Below, in pieces: positions 41,875-50,207 of a stretch of DNA of 56,370 bases; the first letter of the stretch is position 1; each line of letters starts with the position of its first letter. Made by a program: the position numbers and the translations under genes. This stretch comes from Cohnella sp. GbtcB17 (GTDB lineage: Bacteria; Bacillota; Bacilli; Paenibacillales; Paenibacillaceae): positions 1 to 56,370 of the forward strand of contig NZ_JAGXJW010000055.1 in NCBI RefSeq assembly GCF_019091135.1, given 5' to 3'. The notes under the pieces were generated by a model. It did not search any database and was not told the DNA's origin. It saw nothing but the letters and a program-made list of their open reading frames with translations.

Positions 41875-42634
41875 GCCCCCCCAGCTCCCTCCAAATGGCG
41901 TTAAAATACGAATGGTAGCGCCCGGCTTGCCGCCTTTTCCAAGGAGACAGCCCTTCGCCTTCGTCGAAGCGAATGTCATAGACGCTGGCGATCGTGCCCG
42001 GCCGCTTGGACAGAACCATCACGCGGTCGGCCATGCCAATCGCCTCGGAGATGTCGTGTGTCACGAGCACCGCCGTCTTGCCTTGATCCTTGATGATATG
42101 AAAAACCTCGTCGGCAAGCGTCAGGCGCGTCTGGTAGTCGAGCGCGGAGAAGGGTTCGTCGAGCAGCAATATGTCCGGCTCGGCCACCAGCGTCCGAATG
42201 AGCGCCACGCGCTGCCGCATGCCGCCCGTCAGCTGGGCCGGATTGTGGTCCGCGAACCCGCCCAGCCCGTAGCGCTCGAGCAGCTCGAGCGCCTTGCGCT
42301 TCGCCTTCTTCAGGTCCATCCGCCGAATCTCTGCGCCGACGAGCAGGTTGCTCAGCAGATTCCGCCATTCGAACAGATGGTCGTGCTGAAGCATGTAGCC
42401 CACCTTCGGAGAGACGCCGCGCACCTCCATCCCGTCGATCAGCACCTTGCCCTTCGTCGGTTTCTGCATGCCGGAGATCAGCGAGAGCAAGGTACTTTTC
42501 CCGCAGCCGCTCGGCCCGACGACGCTGATGAATTCTCCGCGCTCGATCGAAGCGCGAATGTCGCTCAGCGCCTCGGTCTCCTGCTTCGGCGTAAAGTAAC
42601 TCAGCCCGACGCCCTGCAGCTCGATTTGCGCCAT
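41855..42634 (-). CDS. ABC transporter ATP-binding protein, SsuB/TauB/NrtD type
   Basis: 259 residues. Walker A GPSGCGKSTLL near residue 41, Q-loop GYMLQHDHLFEW, signature LTGGMRQRVALIRTL, Walker B ILLLDEPFSALD and H-loop VTHDISEA. The GMRQRV form of the signature is typical of nitrate/sulfonate/taurine importers. Four bases after the binding-protein stop and overlapping the permease start, so co-translated. Confidence 0.93.
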   Translation of the reverse strand: MAQIELQGVGLSYFTPKQETEALSDIRASIERGEFISVVGPSGCGKSTLLSLISGMQKPTKGKVLIDGMEVRGVSPKVGYMLQHDHLFEWRNLLSNLLVGAEIRRMDLKKAKRKALELLERYGLGGFADHNPAQLTGGMRQRVALIRTLVAEPDILLLDEPFSALDYQTRLTLADEVFHIIKDQGKTAVLVTHDISEAIGMADRVMVLSKRPGTIASVYDIRFDEGEGLSPWKRRQAGRYHSYFNAIWRELGGHVDQSG

Positions 42635-42638
42635 GGGT

Positions 42639-43736
42639 TCATCCCGCCTCCCCGATCCGCTCGACGAAGGTCATGTCGACGATCGTGCTCATATCGGCGA
42701 TCTTGTCTTCGGCCTTCAGCACACCGTTTTCGATCAGCACGGCTTGCAGCTTGTCGAACGCCGAGGGAGTCAGCACAGGCGATGCCGGCCAGGTATCCTG
42801 CTTCTGATACCGCCGCACCGATTCGACGATCCGTTCCTTCGGCGTCCCTTCGAAGTAAGGAGAGAGCGCCGTCGCGATCTCGTCGTCGGACGCGCTTGCC
42901 AGCCAGCGGGTCGCCTTGGCGACGGCGTTCGCGAAGCCTTGAACGATCTGCGGATGTTTGTCGATATAGTCCGAGGTCGCGACGAACGACGTCTCCGGGA
43001 AGTCGCCGAACGCCTCGCCGAGCGAAGCGACATAGTGGGCTTTGCCTTCCGCGATAAGCGTGGAAGCGACCGGCTCGAACAGCTGGATATAGTCGCCCTG
43101 CCCGCTCGCGAATGCGCCCGCCATCGCCGGCGCCGCGATGTTCGTGACGACGTTCGCCCCTTCCGTGCCCTGGGCTTTGAGCGTCGAAGCCATCACCATC
43201 TGAGGCGCGCTGCCTGGCCGCCAGCCGATGATTTTTTTGCCCGCGAGCGCATGCCAGTCGAAGGCGTCGACGGAGTCGCGGGACAGCAGGAACGAGCCGT
43301 CCTTCATCGTCAGCTGGTAGAAAACTTTAAGCTTTTTGTCGCCTTGCTGGTTGTAAATATAGATGGCGGTCTCGGGTCCGACGAGCGAGATGTCCGCCGT
43401 CCCCGCGATAAGCGCGGCCGCGCCTTTGTCTGAGCCCTGGGCGGTGTTCATGTCCAGCTTCAGGCCTTCTTCTTCGAAGTAGCCCCGGGAGATCGCGGCG
43501 TAATACGGCGCATAGAAGATCGAGCGGATGACTTCGGAAAATTTGATCGTCACGATCTCCTTCGGCGCGGCGGTCGGGCTCGGACTCAGGTCCGCCGCGG
43601 ACGGCGAGGGGGAAACGGACGATCCGGCGTCTGTGGTCGGGCTCGCGGACGGCGCGTTCGCGCCGCCGCACGAGGCCGCGAACGCCAGCAGCAGCGCGGC
43701 GAGCAGCAGCAGAACAGTTCTTTGCGGCTTGAACAT
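42639..43736 (-). CDS. ABC substrate-binding lipoprotein, NMT1/SsuA-like
   Basis: 365 residues. Lipoprotein signal peptide with Cys 23 (FAASC), a Ser/Pro/Thr linker, then an NMT1/THI5-like fold: IRSIFYAPYYAAISRGYFEE, GTADISLVGPETAIYIYNQQ and GWRPGSAPQMVMASTLKAQG. First gene of the operon. No thiamine (TPP) riboswitch or S-box was found upstream; the upstream DNA is a tandem repeat array, so the ligand cannot be guessed from regulation. Confidence 0.9.
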   Translation of the reverse strand: MFKPQRTVLLLLAALLLAFAASCGGANAPSASPTTDAGSSVSPSPSAADLSPSPTAAPKEIVTIKFSEVIRSIFYAPYYAAISRGYFEEEGLKLDMNTAQGSDKGAAALIAGTADISLVGPETAIYIYNQQGDKKLKVFYQLTMKDGSFLLSRDSVDAFDWHALAGKKIIGWRPGSAPQMVMASTLKAQGTEGANVVTNIAAPAMAGAFASGQGDYIQLFEPVASTLIAEGKAHYVASLGEAFGDFPETSFVATSDYIDKHPQIVQGFANAVAKATRWLASASDDEIATALSPYFEGTPKERIVESVRRYQKQDTWPASPVLTPSAFDKLQAVLIENGVLKAEDKIADMSTIVDMTFVERIGEAG

Positions 43737-43768
43737 GGCGATAGCCTCCCTTTGATTTTGGAACGAGA

Positions 43769-44380
43769 CGAGGATAGCGCAATTTTGCGCTATTCCATGG
43801 GCAACGTGGCGGCGATGGAGCGTGTGTTGGTCGCTCGCGGGCGAGGATAGCGCAATTTTGCGCTATTCCATGGGCAACGGGGCGGCGATGGAGCGTGCGT
43901 TGGTCGCTCGTGGACGAGGATAGCGCAATTTGGCGCTATTCCATGGGTAACGTAACGGCGATGGAGCGAGCGTTGGTCTCTCGCGGGCGAGGATAGCGCA
44001 ATTTTGCGCTATTCCATGGGCAACGTGGCAGCGATGGAGCGTGCGTTGGTCGCTCGTGGGCGAGGATAGCGCAATTTTGCGCTATTCCATGGGCAACGTG
44101 GCGGCGATGGAGCGTGTGTTGGTCGCTCGTGGGCGGGAATAGCGCAATTTTGCGCTATTCCATGGGCAACGTGGCAGCGATGGAGCGTGCGTTGGTTGCT
44201 CGCGGGCAAGGATAGCGCAGTTTTGCGCTATCCCATGGGCAGCGTGACGGCGATGGAGCGTGTGTTGGTCGCCCGTGGGCGAGGATAGCGCAATGTTGCG
44301 CTATCCCATGTGCAGCGTGACGGCGATGGAGCGTGCGTTGGTCTCTCGCGGGCAAGGATAGCGCAATTTTGCGCGATTCG
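43769..44380. repeat. Tandem array of 73-bp units with the palindrome TAGCGCAATTTTGCGCTA
   Basis: GGATAG (or close) begins at 43772, 43845, 43918, 43991, 44064, 44137, 44210, 44283 and 44356: eight full units plus one partial, with an exact 73-base period. Each palindrome has eight-base arms and is followed by TTCCATGGGCAACGTGGC-like spacer. The array fills the gap upstream of the NMT1/SsuA-like gene. From 44381 to 44556 I see no gene or element. Confidence 0.92.
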
Positions 44381-44556
44381 TGTAGTGGCTCGCAACCTCC
44401 TCCTCAGACGCTGCGAGCTTAGGTCAAGCTCCGTGCGCAGCATCGCATAGTCCGAATGCACGATGGATTGCATTATATGCCGGGTGGGCTTATCTCGCCC
44501 CCGGTCCAAGCCGGAAGGACGTTCGACCGGTCGCACGAATGCCGCTGAACGGCATC

Positions 44557-44619
44557 AAAAAAGCCGATCGAGGCATACGAAAACCATCGAACGATGATCT
44601 CCATATGCCTCGATCGGCT
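44557..44619 (-). terminator. Terminator after the TetR-SRPBCC gene
   Basis: AGCCGATCGAGGCATA pairs perfectly with TATGCCTCGATCGGCT; the minus-strand transcript ends in TTTTTTGATG. Confidence 0.85.
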
Positions 44620-44646
44620 CACAAAACGGCATTTTCGTCTCTGTGC

Positions 44647-45666
44647 TTAACGAGGCTCGCCTTCCAAGAGCGACCGAATCGCCTCCTGCACGCCTTCCCA
44701 GTGCGCCTTCATTTCCTCGCGAGCAGCGGGGCCGGACAGCTTCTCTTGATGAATGCTGATCGTGGCGCCTTGCTTGGCCGGAAGCACCCGGATTTGCAGC
44801 GTCGACGGCGCCTCCCAATCGCTCTTCATCCATTGCAGCCGCATGTGGGACAAGGGTTTCACGACCGTAAACCTTCCCGAGTCCCCTTCCCGCGTCGCGA
44901 AGTTCTCCCCCTCGCGCACGACGGCGCCTTCGGCTTCCCCTAGCCAGACGCGAAGGCCTTCGGCGCCGGTCAAAAATCGCCAGGCCGCCTCCACCGTTAC
45001 CGGTACCGTCCTGCGCACGCCGATCTGGTAGCCGGCGTCTTTTGTTTTGCCGACCGCGCTTGCCGTTTCATGACTCGCCGTCTTTTCCATTTTCCCGTCA
45101 CTCCTCCACTTGGCATCATGAGGCGTCAACGCCTTCGCGAACAGGTCCGCGCTCGATTCGACGACGTCCGCCATCGATACCTCGGACAGCGGATCGCCGC
45201 CGTACAATCGGGAGACGAACGCGCCGAAATGCATCCACATAAACGTCATCGCCTGCATTTGCGTATCCGTCTCGACGAGCTTGCCCGCAAGCCGCATCTC
45301 GTTCAAGTAGCCGGTCAGCAGCTCGAGCAGCTTCTTCGGATGGCGCTGCGCCTTCTCCCGCACGCCGGCTAGCGTGTCGTCCTTTAACACGATCCGGTAC
45401 AGCTTGCGGTTACGCGCCATGATCTCGTGATAGATCCGCCCGATCGACCTCAGATCCTGGCCGAGATCCCAGACGATTTTCTGCTCGAACGCGCTTGTCA
45501 TCTCGTCGGCATAATGGTACCGCTCCACCGCGTGCTCGAGCAGCGTCAGCTTCGTGCCGAAGCGCCGGAACAAAGTCATCTCGCTGACGCCGGCCGCCGC
45601 TGCGATTTCCTTGGTCGATACGCCTTTGAAGCCCCTGTCGGCCATCAGGTCGATGGCGGCCTGCAT
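44647..45666 (-). CDS. TetR-type DNA-binding domain fused to a SRPBCC (AHSA1-like) domain
   Basis: 339 residues from the only nearby ATG. N-terminal HTH: MQAAIDLMADRGFKGVSTKE and IAAAAGVSEMTLFRRFGTK, then a TetR helical domain to about 190, a linker, and an AHSA1/SRPBCC domain (GYQIGVRRTVPVTVEAAWRF; GLRVWLGEAEGAVV; HWEGVQEAI). ATG 45666 cuts into the usual first TetR helix and has no ribosome site. An in-frame ATC codon at 45702 lies eight bases after GGGAGG and may be the true start. A 16-bp palindrome upstream suggests autorepression. The ligand-binding SRPBCC domain could sense a hydrophobic molecule. Confidence 0.8.
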   Translation of the reverse strand: MQAAIDLMADRGFKGVSTKEIAAAAGVSEMTLFRRFGTKLTLLEHAVERYHYADEMTSAFEQKIVWDLGQDLRSIGRIYHEIMARNRKLYRIVLKDDTLAGVREKAQRHPKKLLELLTGYLNEMRLAGKLVETDTQMQAMTFMWMHFGAFVSRLYGGDPLSEVSMADVVESSADLFAKALTPHDAKWRSDGKMEKTASHETASAVGKTKDAGYQIGVRRTVPVTVEAAWRFLTGAEGLRVWLGEAEGAVVREGENFATREGDSGRFTVVKPLSHMRLQWMKSDWEAPSTLQIRVLPAKQGATISIHQEKLSGPAAREEMKAHWEGVQEAIRSLLEGEPR

Positions 45667-45728
45667 CAGCTTTTCTCTGCTGTCGGTCTCGTCGTATGCG
45701 ATGTAATTGTCCTCCCTTGTTCGTGTTA

Positions 45729-45744
45729 GTTAGTGACCACTAAC
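45729..45744. promoter_or_regulatory. Putative TetR operator
   Basis: GTTAGTGACCACTAAC has perfect seven-base arms around AC and lies just upstream of the ribosome site of the TetR-SRPBCC gene. Confidence 0.7.
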
Positions 45745-45810
45745 ATCCCCCTTCTTTTAAACTACCGCTTTTTCTTTTATTTTGCAACCCCTCATGGAAA
45801 CGCACGATAA

Positions 45811-45838
45811 AGAAGCACGTTCCCGGGAACGTGCTTCT
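45811..45838 (-). terminator. Perfect 28-bp palindrome, probable terminator of the reverse transcriptase gene
   Basis: AGAAGCACGTTCCC is followed directly by its reverse complement. On the minus strand it is followed by TTTATCG, so it may end the transcript of the upstream RT fragment. Confidence 0.5.
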
Positions 45839-45859
45839 CTCTTATACGCTACTCGGGCC

Positions 45860-46783
45860 TCATGCCGGCGCGAATCGGGACATCATTTTACCTGATGCGC
45901 TTTTCCTCCGTCGTGCTTGAAAGGTCGACCCTAAGTACTCGAACGACACGTTCGGATAGCTGCCTTTGCGCGTTCCGTCCTTGCAATAGACGATTTTCGT
46001 TTTGTCCGGGTGAGCGGACAAGCCATGGGCCTTCAATTGGCGACGGATTTGCTGGAGCAGCGCTTTGGCTTCCGCCTCGGTTTTACAATGGCAGACGATG
46101 TCGTCGGTGTATCGTTCGAAAGGTACGTTCGGACGATTTTTCTGCATCCACTTGTCAAAAATGCCATGCAAATAAAAATTGCCGAGCAAAAAGTTCAATT
46201 TGTTGCCTTGCGCGAGCCCTTTCTTCTTTTGAATCAATGCGCCGGACTTCGTTTTTTCGGGCGATTTGATCGTGCGCTGCGTGTACAGCAACACCCAGGG
46301 ATTGCGAATATGCCGCTTAAGCATGTTCATGAGCAGCCGGTGATCGACGCTGTCACCGAAGCTTCTAACGTCGAGCACGACCGCCCAATCGTGACTTAGA
46401 CATCTTTTGCCAGCGGTGCGGATCGCTTCCTCACGCGCCTGCTGCTTCTGCCGATGACCGTACGAGTTTCGATGAAAAAGGCCCTCCAGCCGGGGATAAA
46501 GCTCGTTTTTCAGCATCGTCTGCACGATAAAATCTTTGACCGTCGGAATGCCGATCGCTCGCCATCCGCCCTTGCGCTTCGGGATGAATACCCTCCGTAC
46601 CGGCGAGGGCCGATACGCCCCCGAATTCAATTGATCGCGTTGTTCGCGCAAGTGCTTCGTTAAGTTGCGTTTGTAATCGCCGATCGTTTGGCCGTCTACG
46701 CCGACGACTTTCGTTTTTTTGGACTGCCTGAACGCTTCTCGAATCAAACGGGGCGATATTTGAAACCGTGCGGCGCGCTTCAC
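45860..46783 (-). pseudogene. Truncated and diverged group II intron-like reverse transcriptase (LtrA type)
   Basis: 307 residues from GTG 46783, with GGAGGGGG six bases upstream. RT fingers/palm are recognisable: KVVGVDGQTIGDYKRNL, VFIPKRKGGWRAIGIPTVKD, the metal Asp in VVLDVRSFGDSVDH, and YTDD (usually YADD). The region normally GTPQGGVISPLLAN reads GLAQGNKLNFLLGN. It ends just after EYLGSTFQ, so the thumb/maturase (X) and endonuclease parts are missing, and no domain V or other intron RNA is seen on either side. Base composition is visibly lower in GC than its neighbours. Best read as a decayed fragment of a mobile intron, though the frame is open and has a good ribosome site. Confidence 0.75.
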
Positions 46784-46923
46784 GCGAATCCCCCTCCGGA
46801 TGGATGCGATCGAATCCCTACTGTATATGTCATTGCTTATCTTTTGATTGTGCGGTATCCCAGGCGCGCGATTTCAGACGACGCGAGGTTGACGACGAAC
46901 CGATTGTTGGCTAAACTAAAATA

Positions 46924-46960
46924 GTTAAATGGTATTAACCTTTCGTTAATGAATCATTAA
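46924..46960. promoter_or_regulatory. Candidate MarR operators upstream of the marR-SDR operon
   Basis: GTTAAATGGTATTAAC (five-base arms GTTAA/TTAAC) and TTAATGAATCATTAA (perfect seven-base arms around A, 46946-46960) lie 35-75 bases before the MarR start. Confidence 0.55.
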
Positions 46961-46996
46961 ACGATTTGAATGATAACCGAAATTCGAGGTGATCGG

Positions 46997-47422
46997 ATGG
47001 ACAAGCAGGAGACGCTGTCTACGTTGTTCGCGGATCAGATGCTGACCGTCGTTGCCAGCTACGCCAAGCTTCTGGAGAGCGAGATAACGGCACCCCAATA
47101 TTACATGCTCCAGACGCTGGCCCGGGAGGACCGGATAACCGTATCGCAATTCGCGAGCCTGCTGGGCGTATCGCTTCCGGCCGTAACGAATCTGAGCGGC
47201 AAGCTGGTGAGCAAAGGGTATGCCGAGCGGGAGGTGTCCGAGGCGGACCGCAGGCAAGTATTTCTGAGGATCACCGAAGCGGGCCGGGCGTTCGAGAAGC
47301 GCATGCTGGACAAGTACAAGGAACTGACGAGCGGGATGTGGGACGGCTTCTCGGATACGGAAATGGATCTGCTAATCGAGGCATACCGCAAGATGTCGGC
47401 GCATTTGCAAACGAAAATATAA
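46997..47422 (+). CDS. MarR-family transcriptional regulator
   Basis: 141 residues from ATG 46997, after GAGGTG. Winged helix segments RITVSQFASLLGVSLPAVTN and LSGKLVSKGYAEREVSEADR, with wing DRRQVFLRITEAG. It lies 16 bases before an SDR gene on the same strand and AT-rich palindromes sit in its promoter, so it probably represses itself and the SDR. Confidence 0.87.
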   Translation: MDKQETLSTLFADQMLTVVASYAKLLESEITAPQYYMLQTLAREDRITVSQFASLLGVSLPAVTNLSGKLVSKGYAEREVSEADRRQVFLRITEAGRAFEKRMLDKYKELTSGMWDGFSDTEMDLLIEAYRKMSAHLQTKI

Positions 47423-47438
47423 CGGGAGGTTATCGATC

Positions 47439-48191
47439 ATGGGAAGATTGGAAAACAAGGTCGCGATCATAACGGGAGCCGCGGGCGGCATGGGAAAGGC
47501 TGACGCGCTGCTGTTCGCGCAGGAAGGCGCGAAGGTCGCGATCACGGACCTGCAGGAGGAGAAGCTTCAGGAGGTCGTCAAGGAGATCGAAGCGGCCGGC
47601 GGCGTCGCGCTCGGCTTCAAGCATAACGTCGCATCCGAGGAGGATTGGATCCGAATCGTGGCGGAGGTCGTCGAAGCATTCGGCAAAATCGACATTTTGG
47701 TCAACAACGCGGGCATTTCCAACGCGACGCCCTTCCTGGAGATGACGGCCGAGAGTTGGGACAAGACGATGTCGATCAACGTATCGAGCGTCTTTTACGG
47801 CCAGAAGCACGTCATCCCGCACATGATCGAAGCCGGCGGCGGCTCGATCGTCAACATCTCGTCGATCGCCGGCCTCACGGGCGGCAGCGGTACCGGCCCT
47901 TACACCGCAAGCAAGGGCGCGGTGCGCATGCTTACGAAGGCGACGGCCGTCGACTACGCGCAGTTCGGCATTCGGGCGAACTCCGTGCATCCCGGCTATA
48001 TCGAGACGCCGATGACCGCCGGCCTTTTCAACGACGACCGCATGACCCAATGGGCGCTCTCCCAGACGCCGCTCCAGCGGCTCGGCAAACCCGAGGACAT
48101 CGCGCGCGGCGTCCTGTTCCTGGCGTCGGACGAATCGTCGTATATTACCGGCGTCGAGCTGCCGATCGACGGCGGCTACTACGCGAAATAA
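47439..48191 (+). CDS. Short-chain dehydrogenase/reductase
   Basis: 250 residues, classical SDR. Cofactor motif TGAAGGMGKADA, acidic ITDLQEE (favouring NAD), NNAGISN, catalytic Ser in NISSIAG and Y-x3-K in YTASKGAV, C-terminal GVELPIDGGYYAK. GGGAGG lies nine bases before the ATG. Resembles cyclopentanol/glucose dehydrogenase-type or 3-oxoacyl reductase-type enzymes; substrate unknown. Second gene of the marR-SDR operon. Confidence 0.88.
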   Translation: MGRLENKVAIITGAAGGMGKADALLFAQEGAKVAITDLQEEKLQEVVKEIEAAGGVALGFKHNVASEEDWIRIVAEVVEAFGKIDILVNNAGISNATPFLEMTAESWDKTMSINVSSVFYGQKHVIPHMIEAGGGSIVNISSIAGLTGGSGTGPYTASKGAVRMLTKATAVDYAQFGIRANSVHPGYIETPMTAGLFNDDRMTQWALSQTPLQRLGKPEDIARGVLFLASDESSYITGVELPIDGGYYAK

Positions 48192-48200
48192 ATTTCGCGC

Positions 48201-48256
48201 AAAAAAAGCATCGATGTCAGCGCCCCTCTCTACGGCACTGGCGTCGATGCTTTTTT
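48201..48256. terminator. Bidirectional terminator between the SDR and sugar permease genes
   Basis: AAAAAAAGCATCGA...TCGATGCTTTTTT with an inner CAGCGCC/GGCACTG-type pairing. It serves the two convergent operons. Confidence 0.8.
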
Positions 48257-48269
48257 AATATCGCAGAAA

Positions 48270-49115
48270 TCACCCTTTTACCGCAGAATTGGTCAAGCCT
48301 TGAATGATGAAGCGCTGGCCGATGACGAAGACGGCGATCATCGGAAGGATGCCGGCCGACGCCGCAGCCATCATGCCGTTGTAGTCGACCGTGTTTTCCA
48401 AAATGAAGTTTTGCAGGCCAAGCGGGACCGTGTACAGCTTCTCGTCGATCAGGAACACGAGCGCGTTCTCGTAGTCGTTCCACTGCCAGGAGAAGTCGAT
48501 AATGGCGAGCGTCGCGAGCGCGGGCTTGGCCAGCGGCAGAACGAGCCGGAAAAAGATACGGAAGTGGCCGGCCCCGTCGAGGAACGCCGATTCGGAAATC
48601 TCGTGCGGGATCGACAGGAAAAACTGGCGCAGCATGAATACGCCGAAGATCGTGAACAAGCCCGGCAAAATAAGCGCCAGATGCGTATTGTAGATACCCG
48701 CCCACTCGAACATGATGAACTTCGGCACGAACAGCACCTGCGGCGGCACCATCATCATCGACAGGTAGATCATGAACAGCGCGTTGCGCCCCTTGAACTC
48801 GATTCGGGCGAAGCCGTAAGCCGCGAACGCCGACAGGAACGTCGCGCCGAGCATGCCGATGATTGAGATTTTGAGCGAATTGAGATAATACGTGCCGAAG
48901 CTCTTGGGCCCGGTCCACACTTTGTGATGGTGCGCCCAAGTCGGATGCGAAGGGATCCATTCGATCGGATACTTGAATACTTCGGCCGGCGTCTTGAGCG
49001 ACGTGCTGATCATCCACAGAAAAGGAATGACCATGACGATCGCCAGCGCCAGCATGATAACCGTGACGAGCAGCCTGCCGGCCGTGCCGGACGTCAAACT
49101 TCGTTTGAGCTCCAT
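48270..49115 (-). CDS. Carbohydrate ABC transporter permease (MalG type)
   Basis: 281 residues with six membrane segments. EAA loop ESAFLDGAGHFRIFFRLVLP, and C-terminus VIGQRFIIQGLTNSAVKG. It lies 21 bases after a MalF-type permease gene. The pair has neither a binding protein nor an ATPase gene next to it, so both must be supplied from elsewhere. The AraC regulator and the PIG-L/NagB-like genes upstream suggest an amino-sugar substrate. Confidence 0.9.
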   Translation of the reverse strand: MELKRSLTSGTAGRLLVTVIMLALAIVMVIPFLWMISTSLKTPAEVFKYPIEWIPSHPTWAHHHKVWTGPKSFGTYYLNSLKISIIGMLGATFLSAFAAYGFARIEFKGRNALFMIYLSMMMVPPQVLFVPKFIMFEWAGIYNTHLALILPGLFTIFGVFMLRQFFLSIPHEISESAFLDGAGHFRIFFRLVLPLAKPALATLAIIDFSWQWNDYENALVFLIDEKLYTVPLGLQNFILENTVDYNGMMAAASAGILPMIAVFVIGQRFIIQGLTNSAVKG

Positions 49116-49136
49116 CTCCGATGCCCTCCCCGTGGC

Positions 49137-50018
49137 TTAATAGTGAACCCATCGTTTTTGACCCAGCCACTGCAGGAGGGTGATGAGCAAGATGATCGCG
49201 AACAGCGCCCAGGAGATCGTGGCGGCATAGCCCATCTCGTAGTAACGGAACGCGTTCTGGTACACGTAAAGCGACAGAATCGTCGTGCTGTTGCCCGGGC
49301 CGCCCTGTGTCGTCGCCTGGATGATGCCGAACGTCTTGATCGTCATGATAAGGCCGGTGATGAGCAGCAGGAACGTCGTAGGGCTGACGAGCGGCCAGAT
49401 GATTTTGCGCAATATTTGTGTAGGCCTCGCGCCGTCGATCTTGGCGGCTTCGAGCAGCTCGGACGATACCTCCTGCAGAGCGGCCAGGTAAATAATCATG
49501 TTGTAGCCGAGCAAAAACCACACCCAGATGATGTCGATCGCGTACATGGAGGACGTCGTCGTCGACAGCCAGCCCGGCGGATGCTCGATGCCGACGCTGC
49601 GCAGGAAACCGTTGATCGGCCCCTGCTTCGGCTGGAACAGCAGCATCCAGACGAACGCGACCGCGACCCCGCTCGTGATGTAAGGCATGAAGTATAAGCC
49701 CCGCAGCAGCTTTTTCAAATAAATCTTCTGGTTCAAAATGACCGCGACGACGAAGCCGAGCGCAATCGAGACCGGCACCGCAAGCAGGAAAACGACCGTG
49801 TTGCGCAGCGATAGATAGAACAGGTCGTCGTGCAGCATGCGGACGATGTTGTCTGCGCCGACGAATTCGACGTTCGGGCTCATAAATTTGTAATTCGTGA
49901 ACATGAGGCCAAACGAATAGACGGCCGGGATCAGGAAAAACACCAGCACCCCGAGCATGCTGGGGCCGATGAACACGTAGCCGAGCAGGCGCTGCCTTCT
50001 CATCCAGTTGTTGTACAT
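49137..50018 (-). CDS. Carbohydrate ABC transporter permease (MalF type)
   Basis: 293 residues from ATG 50018, nine bases after GAGG; ATG 50024 is an alternative. Six membrane segments; N-terminal GYVFIGPSMLGVLVFFLIPA is typical, the EAA loop reads EAAKIDGARPTQILRKIIWP, and QATTQGGPGNST is the periplasmic hallmark. Upstream is the terminator of an AraC gene on the same strand, so a separate promoter must lie in the 100 bases between. Confidence 0.9.
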   Translation of the reverse strand: MYNNWMRRQRLLGYVFIGPSMLGVLVFFLIPAVYSFGLMFTNYKFMSPNVEFVGADNIVRMLHDDLFYLSLRNTVVFLLAVPVSIALGFVVAVILNQKIYLKKLLRGLYFMPYITSGVAVAFVWMLLFQPKQGPINGFLRSVGIEHPPGWLSTTTSSMYAIDIIWVWFLLGYNMIIYLAALQEVSSELLEAAKIDGARPTQILRKIIWPLVSPTTFLLLITGLIMTIKTFGIIQATTQGGPGNSTTILSLYVYQNAFRYYEMGYAATISWALFAIILLITLLQWLGQKRWVHY

Positions 50019-50118
50019 GCGCATTAACCTCGCTTCTCGAATGAATAGCTCCAGTCTACCAACCGCGCGCCGATCCCATAAGGAACAAAACCATCGTTTT
50101 CATCGCACATATCCATGC

Positions 50119-50143
50119 AAAAAAAGCCGCCCGGGGGCGGCTT
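50119..50143 (-). terminator. Terminator after the AraC gene
   Basis: AAGCCGCC-CCCG-GGCGGCTT followed by TTTTT on the minus strand. Confidence 0.85.
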
Positions 50144-50207
50144 CGAGAAGTGGAAAGCATCAAAATGTTCTATTCGGGGAGGATGCTGCTTGAGCATGAG
50201 CAGCCGT

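Noticed and set aside
43737..43800. TPP riboswitch before the NMT1/SsuA-like gene
   Set aside because: Neither of the conserved TPP-switch segments is present; the space is filled by the repeat array.
43769..44380. Possible CRISPR array
   Set aside because: The whole 73-bp unit is repeated, including the spacer; there are no unique spacers and no cas genes. The same holds for the arrays at 14465, 20631 and 40716.
45811..46960. Retron
   Set aside because: The RT resembles LtrA-type group II enzymes rather than retron RTs, and no msr/msd-like inverted pair was found upstream.
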